64,000 nucleotides of DNA from Prolixibacter bellariivorans ATCC BAA-1284. Lineage in GTDB: Bacteria; Bacteroidota; Bacteroidia; Bacteroidales; Prolixibacteraceae. Below the pieces are notes generated by a model. The model ran no database searches. It saw only the letters and a list, made by a program, of their open reading frames with translations, and was not told the origin of the DNA. The position numbers and the translations under genes were made by a program. The stretch lies in contig NZ_JHXO01000001.1 of assembly GCF_000621705.1 (NCBI RefSeq), positions 669,613 through 733,612 on the forward strand. Direction: 5' to 3'. Below, piece after piece: positions 1-8,216 of the stretch. Numbering within the stretch: position 1 is the first letter of the stretch; every line of letters begins with the position of its first letter.

Positions 1-187
1 GGAAGCGACGCTCACGATTAATCAAATATAGTCCGTGATCAGAGAAGAAGAGGGCAACAAAAAGCAGGGTTGCAATCATGGCTTTGCTGAGGTGTATTCT
101 TTCGAGGCAAACAGATAAAAACAATAATGCTGCTACTAATGCGAGCAGCATCAGGAAGTATCCTGCTATGTAGAGAAAGACACGCAT
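1..187 (-). CDS. Partial small membrane protein, function unknown
   Basis: An open reading frame on the minus strand starts with ATG at 187 and is still open at the window edge (62 codons visible). An in-frame stop lies about 18 codons upstream, and no other ATG comes between, so this start is the natural one. The visible part is strongly hydrophobic, with two likely membrane segments (about residues 4-26 and 35-50) followed by a basic stretch (NRERRF). It sits 54 bp after the YdeI-like gene in the same direction and could be co-transcribed with it. I do not recognise a family; the visible fragment could also be a fortuitous hydrophobic ORF. Confidence 0.4.
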   Translation of the reverse strand, partial: MRVFLYIAGYFLMLLALVAALLFLSVCLERIHLSKAMIATLLFVALFFSDHGLYLINRERRF

Positions 188-241
188 CGGGGTTACGTTT
201 AATCGTTTTATCCAATTTACGAAAAACGCGTCACAGAAGAT

Positions 242-799
242 TCATTTCATTCCCAGTTTTTTACCTTTTGTTAGCAAGTTAATTGCTTCGGTTGCTCTTT
301 TTTGCCGTGTAGTGCTTTGCTTCCCGGAAGCAATCCAACGGATGTAAAGGTCTTTTTGCTTGCCTGTCAACTGTTCAAAATGCTTCAGGGCAATGGCATT
401 TTCTGAAAGCGCCTCCCGAAATTCAGCGCTCATTTCTGTGTTTAATTCCTGCATTGGAATTTCCCCTTTCATTACGTTCTCAGGAATAACAGCGATACCT
501 GCCGGTTCTAGCCGTTTTGCTGATTTGAGTAACTGAATTCGCTTGATATTGGTTACCGACCATTGACTATCCGGCTTTCTTGGCGTGAATTTCCGGGCAT
601 AGCGATCGTCATCTAATCGTTTAATCAAGCTGTCAATCCAACCCCAGCAAAGTGCCTCCTGAACGGAATCTTCGTAAGAGACGGAACGCTTGCCGGTATG
701 TTTCTTATGGTATATCAGCCAGACTTCTTTTTCATCAGCATGGTTGTCCTTTAGCCATTGCCTCCATTCTGCGAGGGTTGTCGGTGCTGTTGTTTTCAT
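242..799 (-). CDS. YdeI/OmpD-associated family protein
   Basis: A 185-residue soluble protein without signal peptide. The N-terminal half has the family hallmarks: a WRQWL segment, then EVWLIYHKKHTGK, a conserved YEDSVQEALCWGWIDS region and a downstream RKFTPRKPDSQWS segment. The C-terminal part (about 100-185) is helical and ends in a basic tail typical of the group. Members are common in Bacteroidota and Proteobacteria; some have been linked to bacteriocin protection or named OmpD-associated, but the biochemical role is not settled. It lies 65 bp beyond the AmpG-like gene's stop, on the far side of a terminator, so it is probably not part of the salvage operon. Length is normal for the family. 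Confidence 0.85.
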   Translation of the reverse strand: MKTTAPTTLAEWRQWLKDNHADEKEVWLIYHKKHTGKRSVSYEDSVQEALCWGWIDSLIKRLDDDRYARKFTPRKPDSQWSVTNIKRIQLLKSAKRLEPAGIAVIPENVMKGEIPMQELNTEMSAEFREALSENAIALKHFEQLTGKQKDLYIRWIASGKQSTTRQKRATEAINLLTKGKKLGMK

Positions 800-830
800 T
801 TCTTCCCGGTTTGGGGAATAAAGTTAGGAC

Positions 831-857
831 AAAAAAATCCCCGCCGGAAAGCGGGGA
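831..857 (-). terminator. Rho-independent terminator of the AmpG-like gene operon
   Basis: Perfect 7-bp stem (TCCCCGC at 838-844 with GCGGGGA at 851-857), loop CGGAAA, and a run of seven A on the plus strand at 831-837, which is a U tract on the minus transcript. It starts 8 bp after the stop codon of the transporter gene, so it ends the eight-gene minus-strand operon. Confidence 0.85.
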
Positions 858-864
858 CTTGTTT

Positions 865-2652
865 TTATGCTTTTGTCTTAGTTCCGAACTTCGGGTCGAT
901 TTTTAGCAGCGATATGAGGATGAAACCTGGAATGGTACAGAGCATGACCCAAACAAAGAAATGCTGATAGCCGATAGTTTCCTGTATCCAGCCGCTCACC
1001 ATGCCGGGCAACATCATACCTAAGGCCATGAAACCGGTACATAATGCGTAATGTGCGGTTTTGTACTTACCGTCCGAGATGTAGATCATGTAGAGCATAT
1101 ATGCTGTGAATCCGAAGCCGTAACCAAACTGCTCAATGCCGACCGAAGCAACGACGGGCATCATGGTTCCCGGTTGGATGTAGGCCAGATAAACATACAC
1201 CAGGTTGGGCAGGTTCATGGCTACAGCCATCCACCAGATGGTTTTCTTCAGTCCCCATTTGGCCGCTACAAATCCACCAAGGATGCCACCGATCGTTAGC
1301 GAGATCATGCCAATGGTTCCATATATCAGACCAATGTCGCCGGTGGTTAGCGCCAGTCCTCCGGAGGCACGACTGTCGAGCATGAAAGGTGCGGCCAGTT
1401 TTACGAGCTGCGACTCCCCCAACCGAAACAGCAACAGGAATGCCAGTCCGGCGCCAATGTTTTTCTTGCGGAAGAAGGAGGCAAAAGTTTCAATCACCTC
1501 TCGCATCACGCGTGCCAGCGATGTTGTTTCATGATTGTCGACATCTTCAGCCGGGCGCGGTAAAATAAAACGGTGCCACACGAAGAAGAGAATAAACAGG
1601 CCGCCCAGCACCATGAAGGTCAGGCTCCAGGCCAACGGGATATTTCCGGCACGGCCGGAGAATGTCGCTTCAGCTTTCCTGGTTAGTTTCGGGTCAATCT
1701 GCACGATGGCGAATGCCGGTTCGTTCCAGTTCTTGTCCGTAAAAACAAAGCGGGTTCCTTCTTTTAGATGGAAGCTTTTGTCGCCTTTGTCCATTCCAAA
1801 ATTGAGAACGACTTCTTTATTGTCTTCGGGCTTTTTGTTCAACCGGTAAGCAACCAAGGCGTACCCGGACGTTTTTCCGTTAGCAACATCCGGTGTTCCG
1901 TTCAGCGAATTCTCTTCGGTATAGAAACCATGATTGATGTTCCATTCTTTCACTTTCGTGAAGAGGCTGTCAGCCTTTTCCCTGGCAACCGGTGCAGTAC
2001 CGATTTGAATATTTTGTGATGAAGGCACTAAAACGTAGTCAGTGCTTTTTGTTGCCGGGAAAGAAACATCCTGTGGATTGAACTGAATGGTGGTCTCTTG
2101 TCCGGGTACGGAATGAAAGGCGATTTTTGTTTCCGGCAGACCGGTGGTGGTTTCGAGGTAACCAGCCAGAATCACCAACAACCCTTGCCCGGTGAGCATG
2201 GCAAAGCGATAAAAGGTGTTGCGAATGCCCACAAAATAGGTTTGTTCGTATTGGTTGAGGCCCATCATGTAAAAACCGTCGGCGGCAATATCGTGTGTGG
2301 CCGAGCTGAAGGCGACCAGCCAAAGAAATGCCAGCGAGTACCGGAAGAAGTTGGGCATGGGAATGGTCAATGCTACGCCGGCCAGCCCGGCACCCACCAA
2401 TAGCTGCATGATAACAATCCACCAACGCTTGGTGCGCAACACGTCAACCACCGGGCTCCACAACGGCTTGATGACCCACGGCAGATAAAGCCAGCTGGTA
2501 TATAAAGCGATGTCGGTGTTTGAAATTCCCAGCCGCTTGTACATGATCACCGAAACAGTCATCACAATAACGTAGGGAAGCCCTTCTGCAAAGTAGAGTG
2601 TGGGAATCCACGCCCACGGATTTCTTTTGGTTGGTTTTGCGGATTGTCGCAT
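865..2652 (-). CDS. AmpG-like MFS muropeptide permease with large periplasmic insert
   Basis: A 595-residue polytopic membrane protein of the major facilitator type. The N-terminus (WIPTLYFAEGLPYVIV, residues 15-30) resembles the AmpG/SLC33 acetyl-CoA-transporter branch, whose bacterial members import anhydro-muropeptides or GlcNAc-anhydroMurNAc. About twelve membrane segments are visible. Unusual is a hydrophilic stretch of about 170 residues (168-336) between predicted membrane segments 5 and 6, which topology places outside the membrane; ordinary AmpG has no such domain. It is the last gene of the minus operon, with only 2 bp between the stop of the GH9-CE4 gene and its ATG, followed by a strong terminator. 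The context (MurQ, amidase, NagB) supports cell-wall sugar import; the exact substrate is inference. Confidence 0.8.
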   Translation of the reverse strand: MRQSAKPTKRNPWAWIPTLYFAEGLPYVIVMTVSVIMYKRLGISNTDIALYTSWLYLPWVIKPLWSPVVDVLRTKRWWIVIMQLLVGAGLAGVALTIPMPNFFRYSLAFLWLVAFSSATHDIAADGFYMMGLNQYEQTYFVGIRNTFYRFAMLTGQGLLVILAGYLETTTGLPETKIAFHSVPGQETTIQFNPQDVSFPATKSTDYVLVPSSQNIQIGTAPVAREKADSLFTKVKEWNINHGFYTEENSLNGTPDVANGKTSGYALVAYRLNKKPEDNKEVVLNFGMDKGDKSFHLKEGTRFVFTDKNWNEPAFAIVQIDPKLTRKAEATFSGRAGNIPLAWSLTFMVLGGLFILFFVWHRFILPRPAEDVDNHETTSLARVMREVIETFASFFRKKNIGAGLAFLLLFRLGESQLVKLAAPFMLDSRASGGLALTTGDIGLIYGTIGMISLTIGGILGGFVAAKWGLKKTIWWMAVAMNLPNLVYVYLAYIQPGTMMPVVASVGIEQFGYGFGFTAYMLYMIYISDGKYKTAHYALCTGFMALGMMLPGMVSGWIQETIGYQHFFVWVMLCTIPGFILISLLKIDPKFGTKTKA

Positions 2653-2654
2653 GC

Positions 2655-5126
2655 TTAGAATCTATTGGGTTGATAATTGTTTTGTTTCAGAAAATGGATG
2701 ACTTTGCCCAGTTGGTCGTAAAATTTATCCTTTCGGTCGGATGCAGTTCCGAGATGAATCAGGATGATGCAGCCATTCAATCCGCCCGGATTGGTCTCCT
2801 CAAACTGCACCAAATCATTGTACAACTGGTCTGAGCTGCGATAGTTCTTCATGTCGGGCGTGGTGTAGTCGGCATTGGTGCGGATGCCCGGCGTGAAATT
2901 GACGAGCGTGAGTCCCAAATTGCGGCTCCAGTCGGCAATGGCCCGGTTGTACCACTCATAAGGAGGCATAAAAACAGTGACCTCTTTGGCGGGAATGCCG
3001 GCAGATTCCATCGCTTTGATGTTGTTGCGCAAATCGTCGGTAAACTCATCACGGGTCACCAGCAACGAATCGCGGTTGGCCCAGTCGGCATACAACAGAT
3101 GTTTGTCGGAGTGCGGTCCCAGGTAGTTCCCGTCTTCGCGCAGGCGCTGAATGAGTTTTCGGTTTTCCGGATTCCGGTAAAAGTCGCCGGTGAAAAAGAA
3201 CGAAGCTTTTACATGGTTCCGGCGTAATATTTTCTCGATGGTTTTGCCGCCATCGTTGGTGTCGTGTGCTGAAAAAACGAGGTAAACTGTCGATTCCAGC
3301 GAATCCATCCGGACGATGCCGCCCTGTATTTTCTTTACATTTTCGTAAGTCTTACTCTTCATTCCCTCTTTCTGAAGCGAAGAGAGAAGATAGCTAAGAC
3401 TGGCCGTTCCGTCCATTGTCGGTTCGTTAGTCGAGTAGTCGCCTTCGTCGTCGTGATAGACCGCGCGTCCGTTCTGGAAGGCGGCATAGTCATCGCTGTG
3501 CAGCAAACGGATGCCGCGCAGGTTCTTGTAAATCGATGTGTAAACAGGCCCATCCACCAATCCGCCATAAGTCAGTTTATCCAAAATAAGTTTATAGGAG
3601 GAGTGCGGATTAACCGGATAATCGCCGCCTGCCGGCAAGCCAACAATCATTGATGTTCCCCAGGGGTTGCATCCGAAGAGCCAGTCGCGCAAAGCGGCTT
3701 CCATTTCCCGGTAGGTTTGGTCACTGGTGATTTGACGGTACAACCGGGCCTGAGTAACTGCCGCGGTTACCAGGTTGTTGGAGCACCAGATAAACGGTAT
3801 TCCGATGAGGAACGGGTCTTTCTTTGCCCGGCTATAAATATCGGCCAACCCTTGCTTCAGGTCTGCAGCGAAGGCTTTCGCTTGCGCAGAATCGCCGTGA
3901 GCAGCCAGGTATACATGGCCGAGGTTCATGAACGGGTAGAACTGGTAATGCCGGGCACGGTTCAGTTCCATCCACGGAGTAACCGGTTCCAGTTTTCCCC
4001 AATAAGCGGCATCCTGCAAATATTTTTTCTTTCCGGTTGCTTCGTTGAGGGCTGCAGCTGCCAGTTCCAGGTCGTCGACGTAATTGTCTTCTTCGTAGAA
4101 ATAGGGTGAGACATAACAAGCAGTCTGGCAAGCCCCGGGCTCCGATACGCCGAATTGAAAGGCGGCTTTGGCTTTTCGAATCAGCGTGTCCGCGAAAGCG
4201 GGATCGGACTTTTTGTAAATGTCAGCGGCCAGAGCAAAAGCTGATGCAAACTTCCCGGCTGTTGAAGCTATTCCGGTCGTGCGGTTCTTGAACTCACCCA
4301 GTCCCTGCGGTTTTCCGGTAACGAAATAAACCGGGCGGCATTTTCCCAAACCATAATTAGCTGTGTCCTTATTAGGTAACCGAAATCCGATGTGGTCGCG
4401 ATCGTCGGCAATCTGATTGAACATTACACTGTCCGATGGATTCATTTTCAGCAACCAGTCAATGCCCCAGCGTGCTTCGTCCAGGATGTCGGGAACACCA
4501 TTCGAACCGGGTAAACCGTTGGCCTTGTAATGGTCGCCGTACACTTCCGGATTTTCCCGGTAGGCAAACAGCATTTGTGCCACGGCATTTGCCGATGTGG
4601 TGACATACTGCAGGTAGTCGGTGGCATCGTGCCAGCCGCCGGTGACGTTGATGAACTCGCCCGAACGGGTAGGATGATCGACAATGATGCCGTCGTGCGT
4701 ATGACAGGAATCGTCGAGGAACGGATTAAATCCGCACCGCTGCTGCCGCATGTATTTCAGGATGTAGTCGGCTGTGCCGTCGTACACATGTTCTGAAATA
4801 CTGAATTGCGGTGATTCCAGTTTCCCGATGCGGAGAAAATATCCGCCGGGCTTTGTATAACTGCTAAAGTTGAGCCGGGCAGCACTGGGCATTCCCCAGG
4901 GTTTGCCGTCTGCCAATTCCGGTTGTCCCATGTAAACCACTTTCCCCGTAAGGGAATTGACCAGTTCGAACTGATAGGGTAACTCTCCTTCCGGTGAAAG
5001 AAAAACAGCCACCTTGATGTCATCGGGGAGGTACCCTAGTTGGTTGACGCGGATAACTCCGCGCGCCTGGGTGGTTCCGGCGAAAGCCAGCAGCAGGAAA
5101 CTCAGAATTAGCAGATATCGGTTCAT
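2655..5126 (-). CDS. Secreted GH9 glycoside hydrolase fused to CE4-like polysaccharide deacetylase
   Basis: An 823-residue exported enzyme. Residues 1-21 form a signal peptide; 22-110 an Ig-like N-terminal domain usual in GH9; 115-585 the GH9 (alpha/alpha)6 domain; 612-823 a CE4 NodB-like domain. GH9 motifs: GGWHDATD at 163-170 with the Asp pair D167/D170, and the general acid in STNEP (E568). The substrate-binding HHR motif is replaced by HSS near 508. In the CE4 part motif 1 is altered (HDTNDGG at 621-627 instead of TFDDG), motif 2 is intact (HSDKH, 672-676) and motif 3 is PPY (721-723). GH9 includes exo-beta-glucosaminidases as well as cellulases, so in this context a deacetylate-then-hydrolyse action on amino-sugar oligosaccharides is plausible, but not proven. 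It is co-transcribed with the SpoIID-like and AmpG-like genes. Confidence 0.85.
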   Translation of the reverse strand: MNRYLLILSFLLLAFAGTTQARGVIRVNQLGYLPDDIKVAVFLSPEGELPYQFELVNSLTGKVVYMGQPELADGKPWGMPSAARLNFSSYTKPGGYFLRIGKLESPQFSISEHVYDGTADYILKYMRQQRCGFNPFLDDSCHTHDGIIVDHPTRSGEFINVTGGWHDATDYLQYVTTSANAVAQMLFAYRENPEVYGDHYKANGLPGSNGVPDILDEARWGIDWLLKMNPSDSVMFNQIADDRDHIGFRLPNKDTANYGLGKCRPVYFVTGKPQGLGEFKNRTTGIASTAGKFASAFALAADIYKKSDPAFADTLIRKAKAAFQFGVSEPGACQTACYVSPYFYEEDNYVDDLELAAAALNEATGKKKYLQDAAYWGKLEPVTPWMELNRARHYQFYPFMNLGHVYLAAHGDSAQAKAFAADLKQGLADIYSRAKKDPFLIGIPFIWCSNNLVTAAVTQARLYRQITSDQTYREMEAALRDWLFGCNPWGTSMIVGLPAGGDYPVNPHSSYKLILDKLTYGGLVDGPVYTSIYKNLRGIRLLHSDDYAAFQNGRAVYHDDEGDYSTNEPTMDGTASLSYLLSSLQKEGMKSKTYENVKKIQGGIVRMDSLESTVYLVFSAHDTNDGGKTIEKILRRNHVKASFFFTGDFYRNPENRKLIQRLREDGNYLGPHSDKHLLYADWANRDSLLVTRDEFTDDLRNNIKAMESAGIPAKEVTVFMPPYEWYNRAIADWSRNLGLTLVNFTPGIRTNADYTTPDMKNYRSSDQLYNDLVQFEETNPGGLNGCIILIHLGTASDRKDKFYDQLGKVIHFLKQNNYQPNRF

Positions 5127-5144
5127 GGTTTGGTGTCGTTGGGT

Positions 5145-6497
5145 TTACGAATAGACTTTTTCGAGCAAAGCGTCTTTAAAATAGTGTGCCAAAATTTCCC
5201 GGTAGGAGTAACCTTTTTCGCCCATGACAGCTGCACCAATTTGACACAGACCAACACCGTGTCCCCAGCCGGCTCCGGTCAGGATGAACTTCGCCGGAAG
5301 GCCGTTTTCTTCACCTTCGGTGTCGACCACAAAAGCGGAACTGTAAAGATGCGACGTGGAAAGCGCTTTCCGGATTTCCAGCTCCTTACCAATGGTCAGC
5401 GTTTTCTTCGTTCCCTCGATGCGTAGCTTGATGAGACGGGCTGAATCGCCCCGTTCTACCGGTACCAATGCCTTGATGTTGCCAAAGTCGATGCCTGTGC
5501 GTTTTTTAATGAGCGCACTGATTTCTTCCTGGCTGTACTCTACTTTCCAGCGATAAAAATCGGTGGTTTCCTGATCGTAATTGTTCAGGACCTGGCTCAA
5601 AACTTTAGCATCGGTGGTGTTGCAGAACGCCGGCGGATTGGAACGAATCCATCGGTCGGCATTTTCCTCTGCCGTGAGGTCAAGATCAAATCCCTGGGGG
5701 GCTTCCGGGTTGTCGATAATTTTGACCAAATAGGGATGATGTACCGGCTCCCAGCAATTCTCGAACGATTCGGAAATTCCGCCGCACGATTTCGAGAAAC
5801 GGGCGTCGGCAATGCGTTCGTTGGAGGTGAGCGCTTCGCCAAAGGTTTCGCTAATGGCGGTGGCGGCGTTTGCCGATACTACGCGGGTAATGCCTTGGTA
5901 ACGCTGACAATGATCGTCGGCGCACACATCGAAGTCGGTGTGATCTTCACGGTCGTACCATTTAATCAGCTCCTCTTCGGTTTGTCGCGTGGTTACATAT
6001 TTTTCTTCTTCACTTTGCAGTGATTCATGCTTGTCAACCTGTGCCAGCAACCAACTACGCGAAATCACCGCGTGAGCTTTTAACAACTCCATGCTGCTGG
6101 TGGCGCTCATTTCCGAAGAGATGACACTGACCAGGTATTGTTCTACCGGCACCAGGTTGATGGCCCGGATGTTTTCGCCTTCGCGGATGAGCTCCAAACC
6201 GCCGCGGAATTTCTGATCTTCCTTGCGCTCCCAGTGGAAGTTGATGCCGATGGTCACGTCGCGGAGCAGTAAACTGCAGGCTTCCCGGTCGGTCGGTTGA
6301 AACACCAGCTTTTCACCTTCGAAGGAAATCCCCGATTCGAATTTCGCGTGGATGTCGTTCCCGGAAAAGAAGGCTGAACCTTTGCCGGTGACTTCCTTGC
6401 TTCCGCATTGGTAAACTCCTTCCAGTTCGATTTCAATGGTCTTTTCTGCCATGATACCCACGCGGATATCGGGCTCGTTGCCGTTGTTGTATTGCAT
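5145..6497 (-). CDS. SpoIID/LytB-domain protein without signal peptide (probable cytosolic lytic transglycosylase)
   Basis: A 450-residue protein. The SpoIID core begins around residue 110 with YLVSVISSEMSAT; E129 matches the catalytic Glu of SpoIID, a lytic transglycosylase that in sporulating Firmicutes cuts peptide-free glycan strands. The C-terminal signature GAGWGHGVGLCQIGA (about 418-432) is present, so both conserved halves are intact. Residues 1-100 are a beta-rich region of unclear role. No signal peptide or membrane segment is visible, and an in-frame TAA lies only five codons before the ATG, so a longer exported form is excluded. It lies 18 bp before the GH9-CE4 gene and downstream of the 21-bp array. 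A cytosolic SpoIID would act on imported glycan fragments; this placement is inference. Confidence 0.85.
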   Translation of the reverse strand: MQYNNGNEPDIRVGIMAEKTIEIELEGVYQCGSKEVTGKGSAFFSGNDIHAKFESGISFEGEKLVFQPTDREACSLLLRDVTIGINFHWERKEDQKFRGGLELIREGENIRAINLVPVEQYLVSVISSEMSATSSMELLKAHAVISRSWLLAQVDKHESLQSEEEKYVTTRQTEEELIKWYDREDHTDFDVCADDHCQRYQGITRVVSANAATAISETFGEALTSNERIADARFSKSCGGISESFENCWEPVHHPYLVKIIDNPEAPQGFDLDLTAEENADRWIRSNPPAFCNTTDAKVLSQVLNNYDQETTDFYRWKVEYSQEEISALIKKRTGIDFGNIKALVPVERGDSARLIKLRIEGTKKTLTIGKELEIRKALSTSHLYSSAFVVDTEGEENGLPAKFILTGAGWGHGVGLCQIGAAVMGEKGYSYREILAHYFKDALLEKVYS

Positions 6498-6620
6498 GAT
6501 GTCTGGTTTAATATTTTACGAGTTTAATCGTTTTGTGCTCTTCTTTCTAAAAGAGATTCGGAGCTCCTATCAAAAAGTTTTATAACAAGTTGCCAACATG
6601 TAAGTAACTTCTATATTTTT

Positions 6621-6686
6621 TTACCCCTAAATCCCCTGAAGGGGACTTTAAGCCGCCCCTTTAGGGGAGGTTTGGAGGGGTGATTT
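6621..6686. repeat. Dispersed C-rich palindromic repeat, copy 1
   Basis: The segment contains CCCCTGAAGGGG, then GGGACTTTAAGCCGCCCC and a closing AGGGGTGATTTAC. The same sequence recurs at 57927-58007 and, inverted, at 52810-52886. All three copies are intergenic and the ends are inverted (TTACCCCT ... GGGGTGA/GGGGTAA), which fits a small mobile REP-like or MITE-like unit. Confidence 0.8.
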
Positions 6687-6690
6687 ACTC

Positions 6691-7115
6691 TTCCGACCCT
6701 CGCCGTGACCATTCCGCTCCTGCTGAAGTTGTTTCCGCCGCTTACGATCATCTTCCCGCTGTTGCGGAAGTAGTTTCCGCTCTAAGCGATCATGTTTCCG
6801 TTGCCGACGAATATGTTTCCGCTGTATGCTGTGTTCATTCCTTTACAACAGACTGAAATTCCGGCAGTCGCGACTGACTTTCCGTCACCCGGCGGGTTCA
6901 TTCCGCTGTGCCCGGAGTAGTTTCCGCTGAGCCGGTTGTTCTTCCCGCTACTGCGGAAGTAGTTCCAACACCAGCAGAACTGCTTCCAACGCCCGCCGGA
7001 GTTCTTCCAACGGCTCGCCGTGATGTTCCAACGCCTCCCGGAGTAGTTCCAACCGTCGCAGAAGTAGTTCCAACACCAGCAGAACTGCTTCCAACTACCT
7101 CAGAAGTTCTTCCAA
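6691..7115. repeat. Array of about 21 degenerate units with a strict 21-bp period
   Basis: TTCC occurs at 6691, 6712, 6733, 6753, 6775, 6796, 6817, 6838, 6859, 6880, 6901, 6922, 6942, 6963, 6984, 7005, 7026, 7047, 7068, 7089 and 7110, that is every 21 bp apart from two one-base slips where the site is TTCCC. Each unit approximates an imperfect dyad GGAA-N4-TTCC; the unit at 6764-6780 is a perfect 6-bp inverted repeat (GCGGAA / TTCCGC). Units before about 6950 end in TTCCGC, later ones in TTCCAAC. Between the TTCC sites the sequence is poorly conserved. The period equals two turns of B-DNA. The second half is open on the plus strand as seven-residue repeats (6908-7255), but the first half is closed by stops, so coding is unlikely. 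Function is unknown. Confidence 0.9.
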
Positions 7116-7196
7116 CTGATTCCGGATTATCGCAACAGGCTTCCCGTCATGTTTTCTCCTCTTTTCCCCATCACGTCTTCTCCGGTTCTCGATTTC

Positions 7197-8216
7197 TCAC
7201 TCCACCATGCGTTTCGCGTAAGCAGTGCAGAGCTCGTCGAAATAGCTATCGTTGACCGAGACCTGCGCGAAAATGTCTGTCAGGTCGGATGCTTTTATCT
7301 TGTCGAAATCCTTTTCCTGGGGCGTAATGCAAACACCACCGAAGTCCACTGATGCCGGACTTAGCAGAATATTTTCATCTCCTTCGGCAAAATACTGGTC
7401 AGGTCGGTGCTTATCACGCGGAAAGACCAGTACGCGCCATTTCCCGTTTTCGTATCCCGAAAGGATATTGAGCATGGGTTCCGGTTCCTGATGGCGTTGT
7501 TCCAGTAGTTCGTAAAGCCAACCAAATGCAGTATGCAACAGCGTAATATCGTCCGATTCGATGGCAATAAATTTACGCTGGTATTCGCTCACCGCAAATA
7601 TCTCCAGATGATCATTGCTGAACAACTTTCTGTCGGAGGTATCTTTCAGTTTATTGTATTCGGTTTCAACTGGAAGAAAACCTTTGTTTCCGGCTTGAAA
7701 ATGCATGTGATCGGGGGCCGAAGCACCGCATTTCGGACCGTTATAGAATACCGTATAGTTTTTGAGTGCGCGACTCAGCTCCAGCATGTCCCTAAAATAC
7801 GGCTCAATAAGCTGCGGGACATGTTCCAACCTGGGAATGGTGAGATGGCGCGGAAAAATGGGATACGGATTGACCAGAATCAGGTATTCGTCGTTGAAAG
7901 GAATTCCCTTTTGCTGTGGCGGCAAGGCATCGGTGCAGAGGAAACATTTTCGCGCACTGATGCTCTTGGTGTCAACTTTGGCAGCCGATGATTTGATACG
8001 TGCCGGATTGAACTGCACTTTCATAGTGCAATGGGCATAATGGAAGGTTTTTACCTTGACCTGTTTCAGACCTTCGGCATTTTCGTTGTACAACGGCCAA
8101 ACGCCCTGCTGTTGTATTTGCAGGGCGTCGGCCATCTCATCCAGCGAACTGTTTTCTGACAGGTTGAGTGCACGCTTTGAAATCGTTATGTCATCCAGGT
8201 TAACGGACTTATTCAT
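7197..8216 (-). CDS. HIT/GalT-like nucleotidyltransferase-fold protein (DUF4922 type)
   Basis: A 339-residue soluble protein without signal peptide. It carries the features of the galactose-1-phosphate uridylyltransferase / Ap4A phosphorylase branch of the HIT superfamily: a possible zinc pair CFLC (91-94), the segment ILVNPYPIFPRHLTIP (113-128), and the catalytic histidine motif SAPDHMHFQ (166-174; H170, H172, Q174). Enzymes of this fold transfer or phosphorolyse nucleotidyl groups through a covalent His intermediate. The gene overlaps the GT2 gene by 4 bp (ATGA), which strongly suggests coupled translation and a shared pathway, for example making or recycling a nucleotide sugar used by that transferase. 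Assignment to DUF4922 is from memory of the family pattern. The actual substrate is unknown. Confidence 0.75.
   Translation of the reverse strand: MNKSVNLDDITISKRALNLSENSSLDEMADALQIQQQGVWPLYNENAEGLKQVKVKTFHYAHCTMKVQFNPARIKSSAAKVDTKSISARKCFLCTDALPPQQKGIPFNDEYLILVNPYPIFPRHLTIPRLEHVPQLIEPYFRDMLELSRALKNYTVFYNGPKCGASAPDHMHFQAGNKGFLPVETEYNKLKDTSDRKLFSNDHLEIFAVSEYQRKFIAIESDDITLLHTAFGWLYELLEQRHQEPEPMLNILSGYENGKWRVLVFPRDKHRPDQYFAEGDENILLSPASVDFGGVCITPQEKDFDKIKASDLTDIFAQVSVNDSYFDELCTAYAKRMVE

Larger units (their letters stand above)
6498..7196. other. Intergenic spacer inside the minus operon: dispersed repeat plus 21-bp array
   Basis: This 699-bp spacer separates the HIT-like gene (ends 7197) from the SpoIID-like gene (starts 6497) although both point the same way. 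It holds a copy of a dispersed C-rich repeat (6621-6686) and the 21-bp periodic array (6691-7115). The 120 bp next to the SpoIID start is AT-rich and could hold a promoter, but no convincing TTTG / TAnnTTTG pair stands out. Confidence 0.75.

Noticed and set aside
6691..7115. CRISPR array
   Set aside because: The period is 21 bp with no constant 24-47 bp repeat and no unique spacers; no cas genes are in the window.
6908..7255. 115-codon plus-strand ORF of seven-residue repeats
   Set aside because: It begins with GTG inside the 21-bp array, the upstream half of the same array is closed by stops, and the end runs into the HIT-like gene on the other strand. The frame is a by-product of a period divisible by three.
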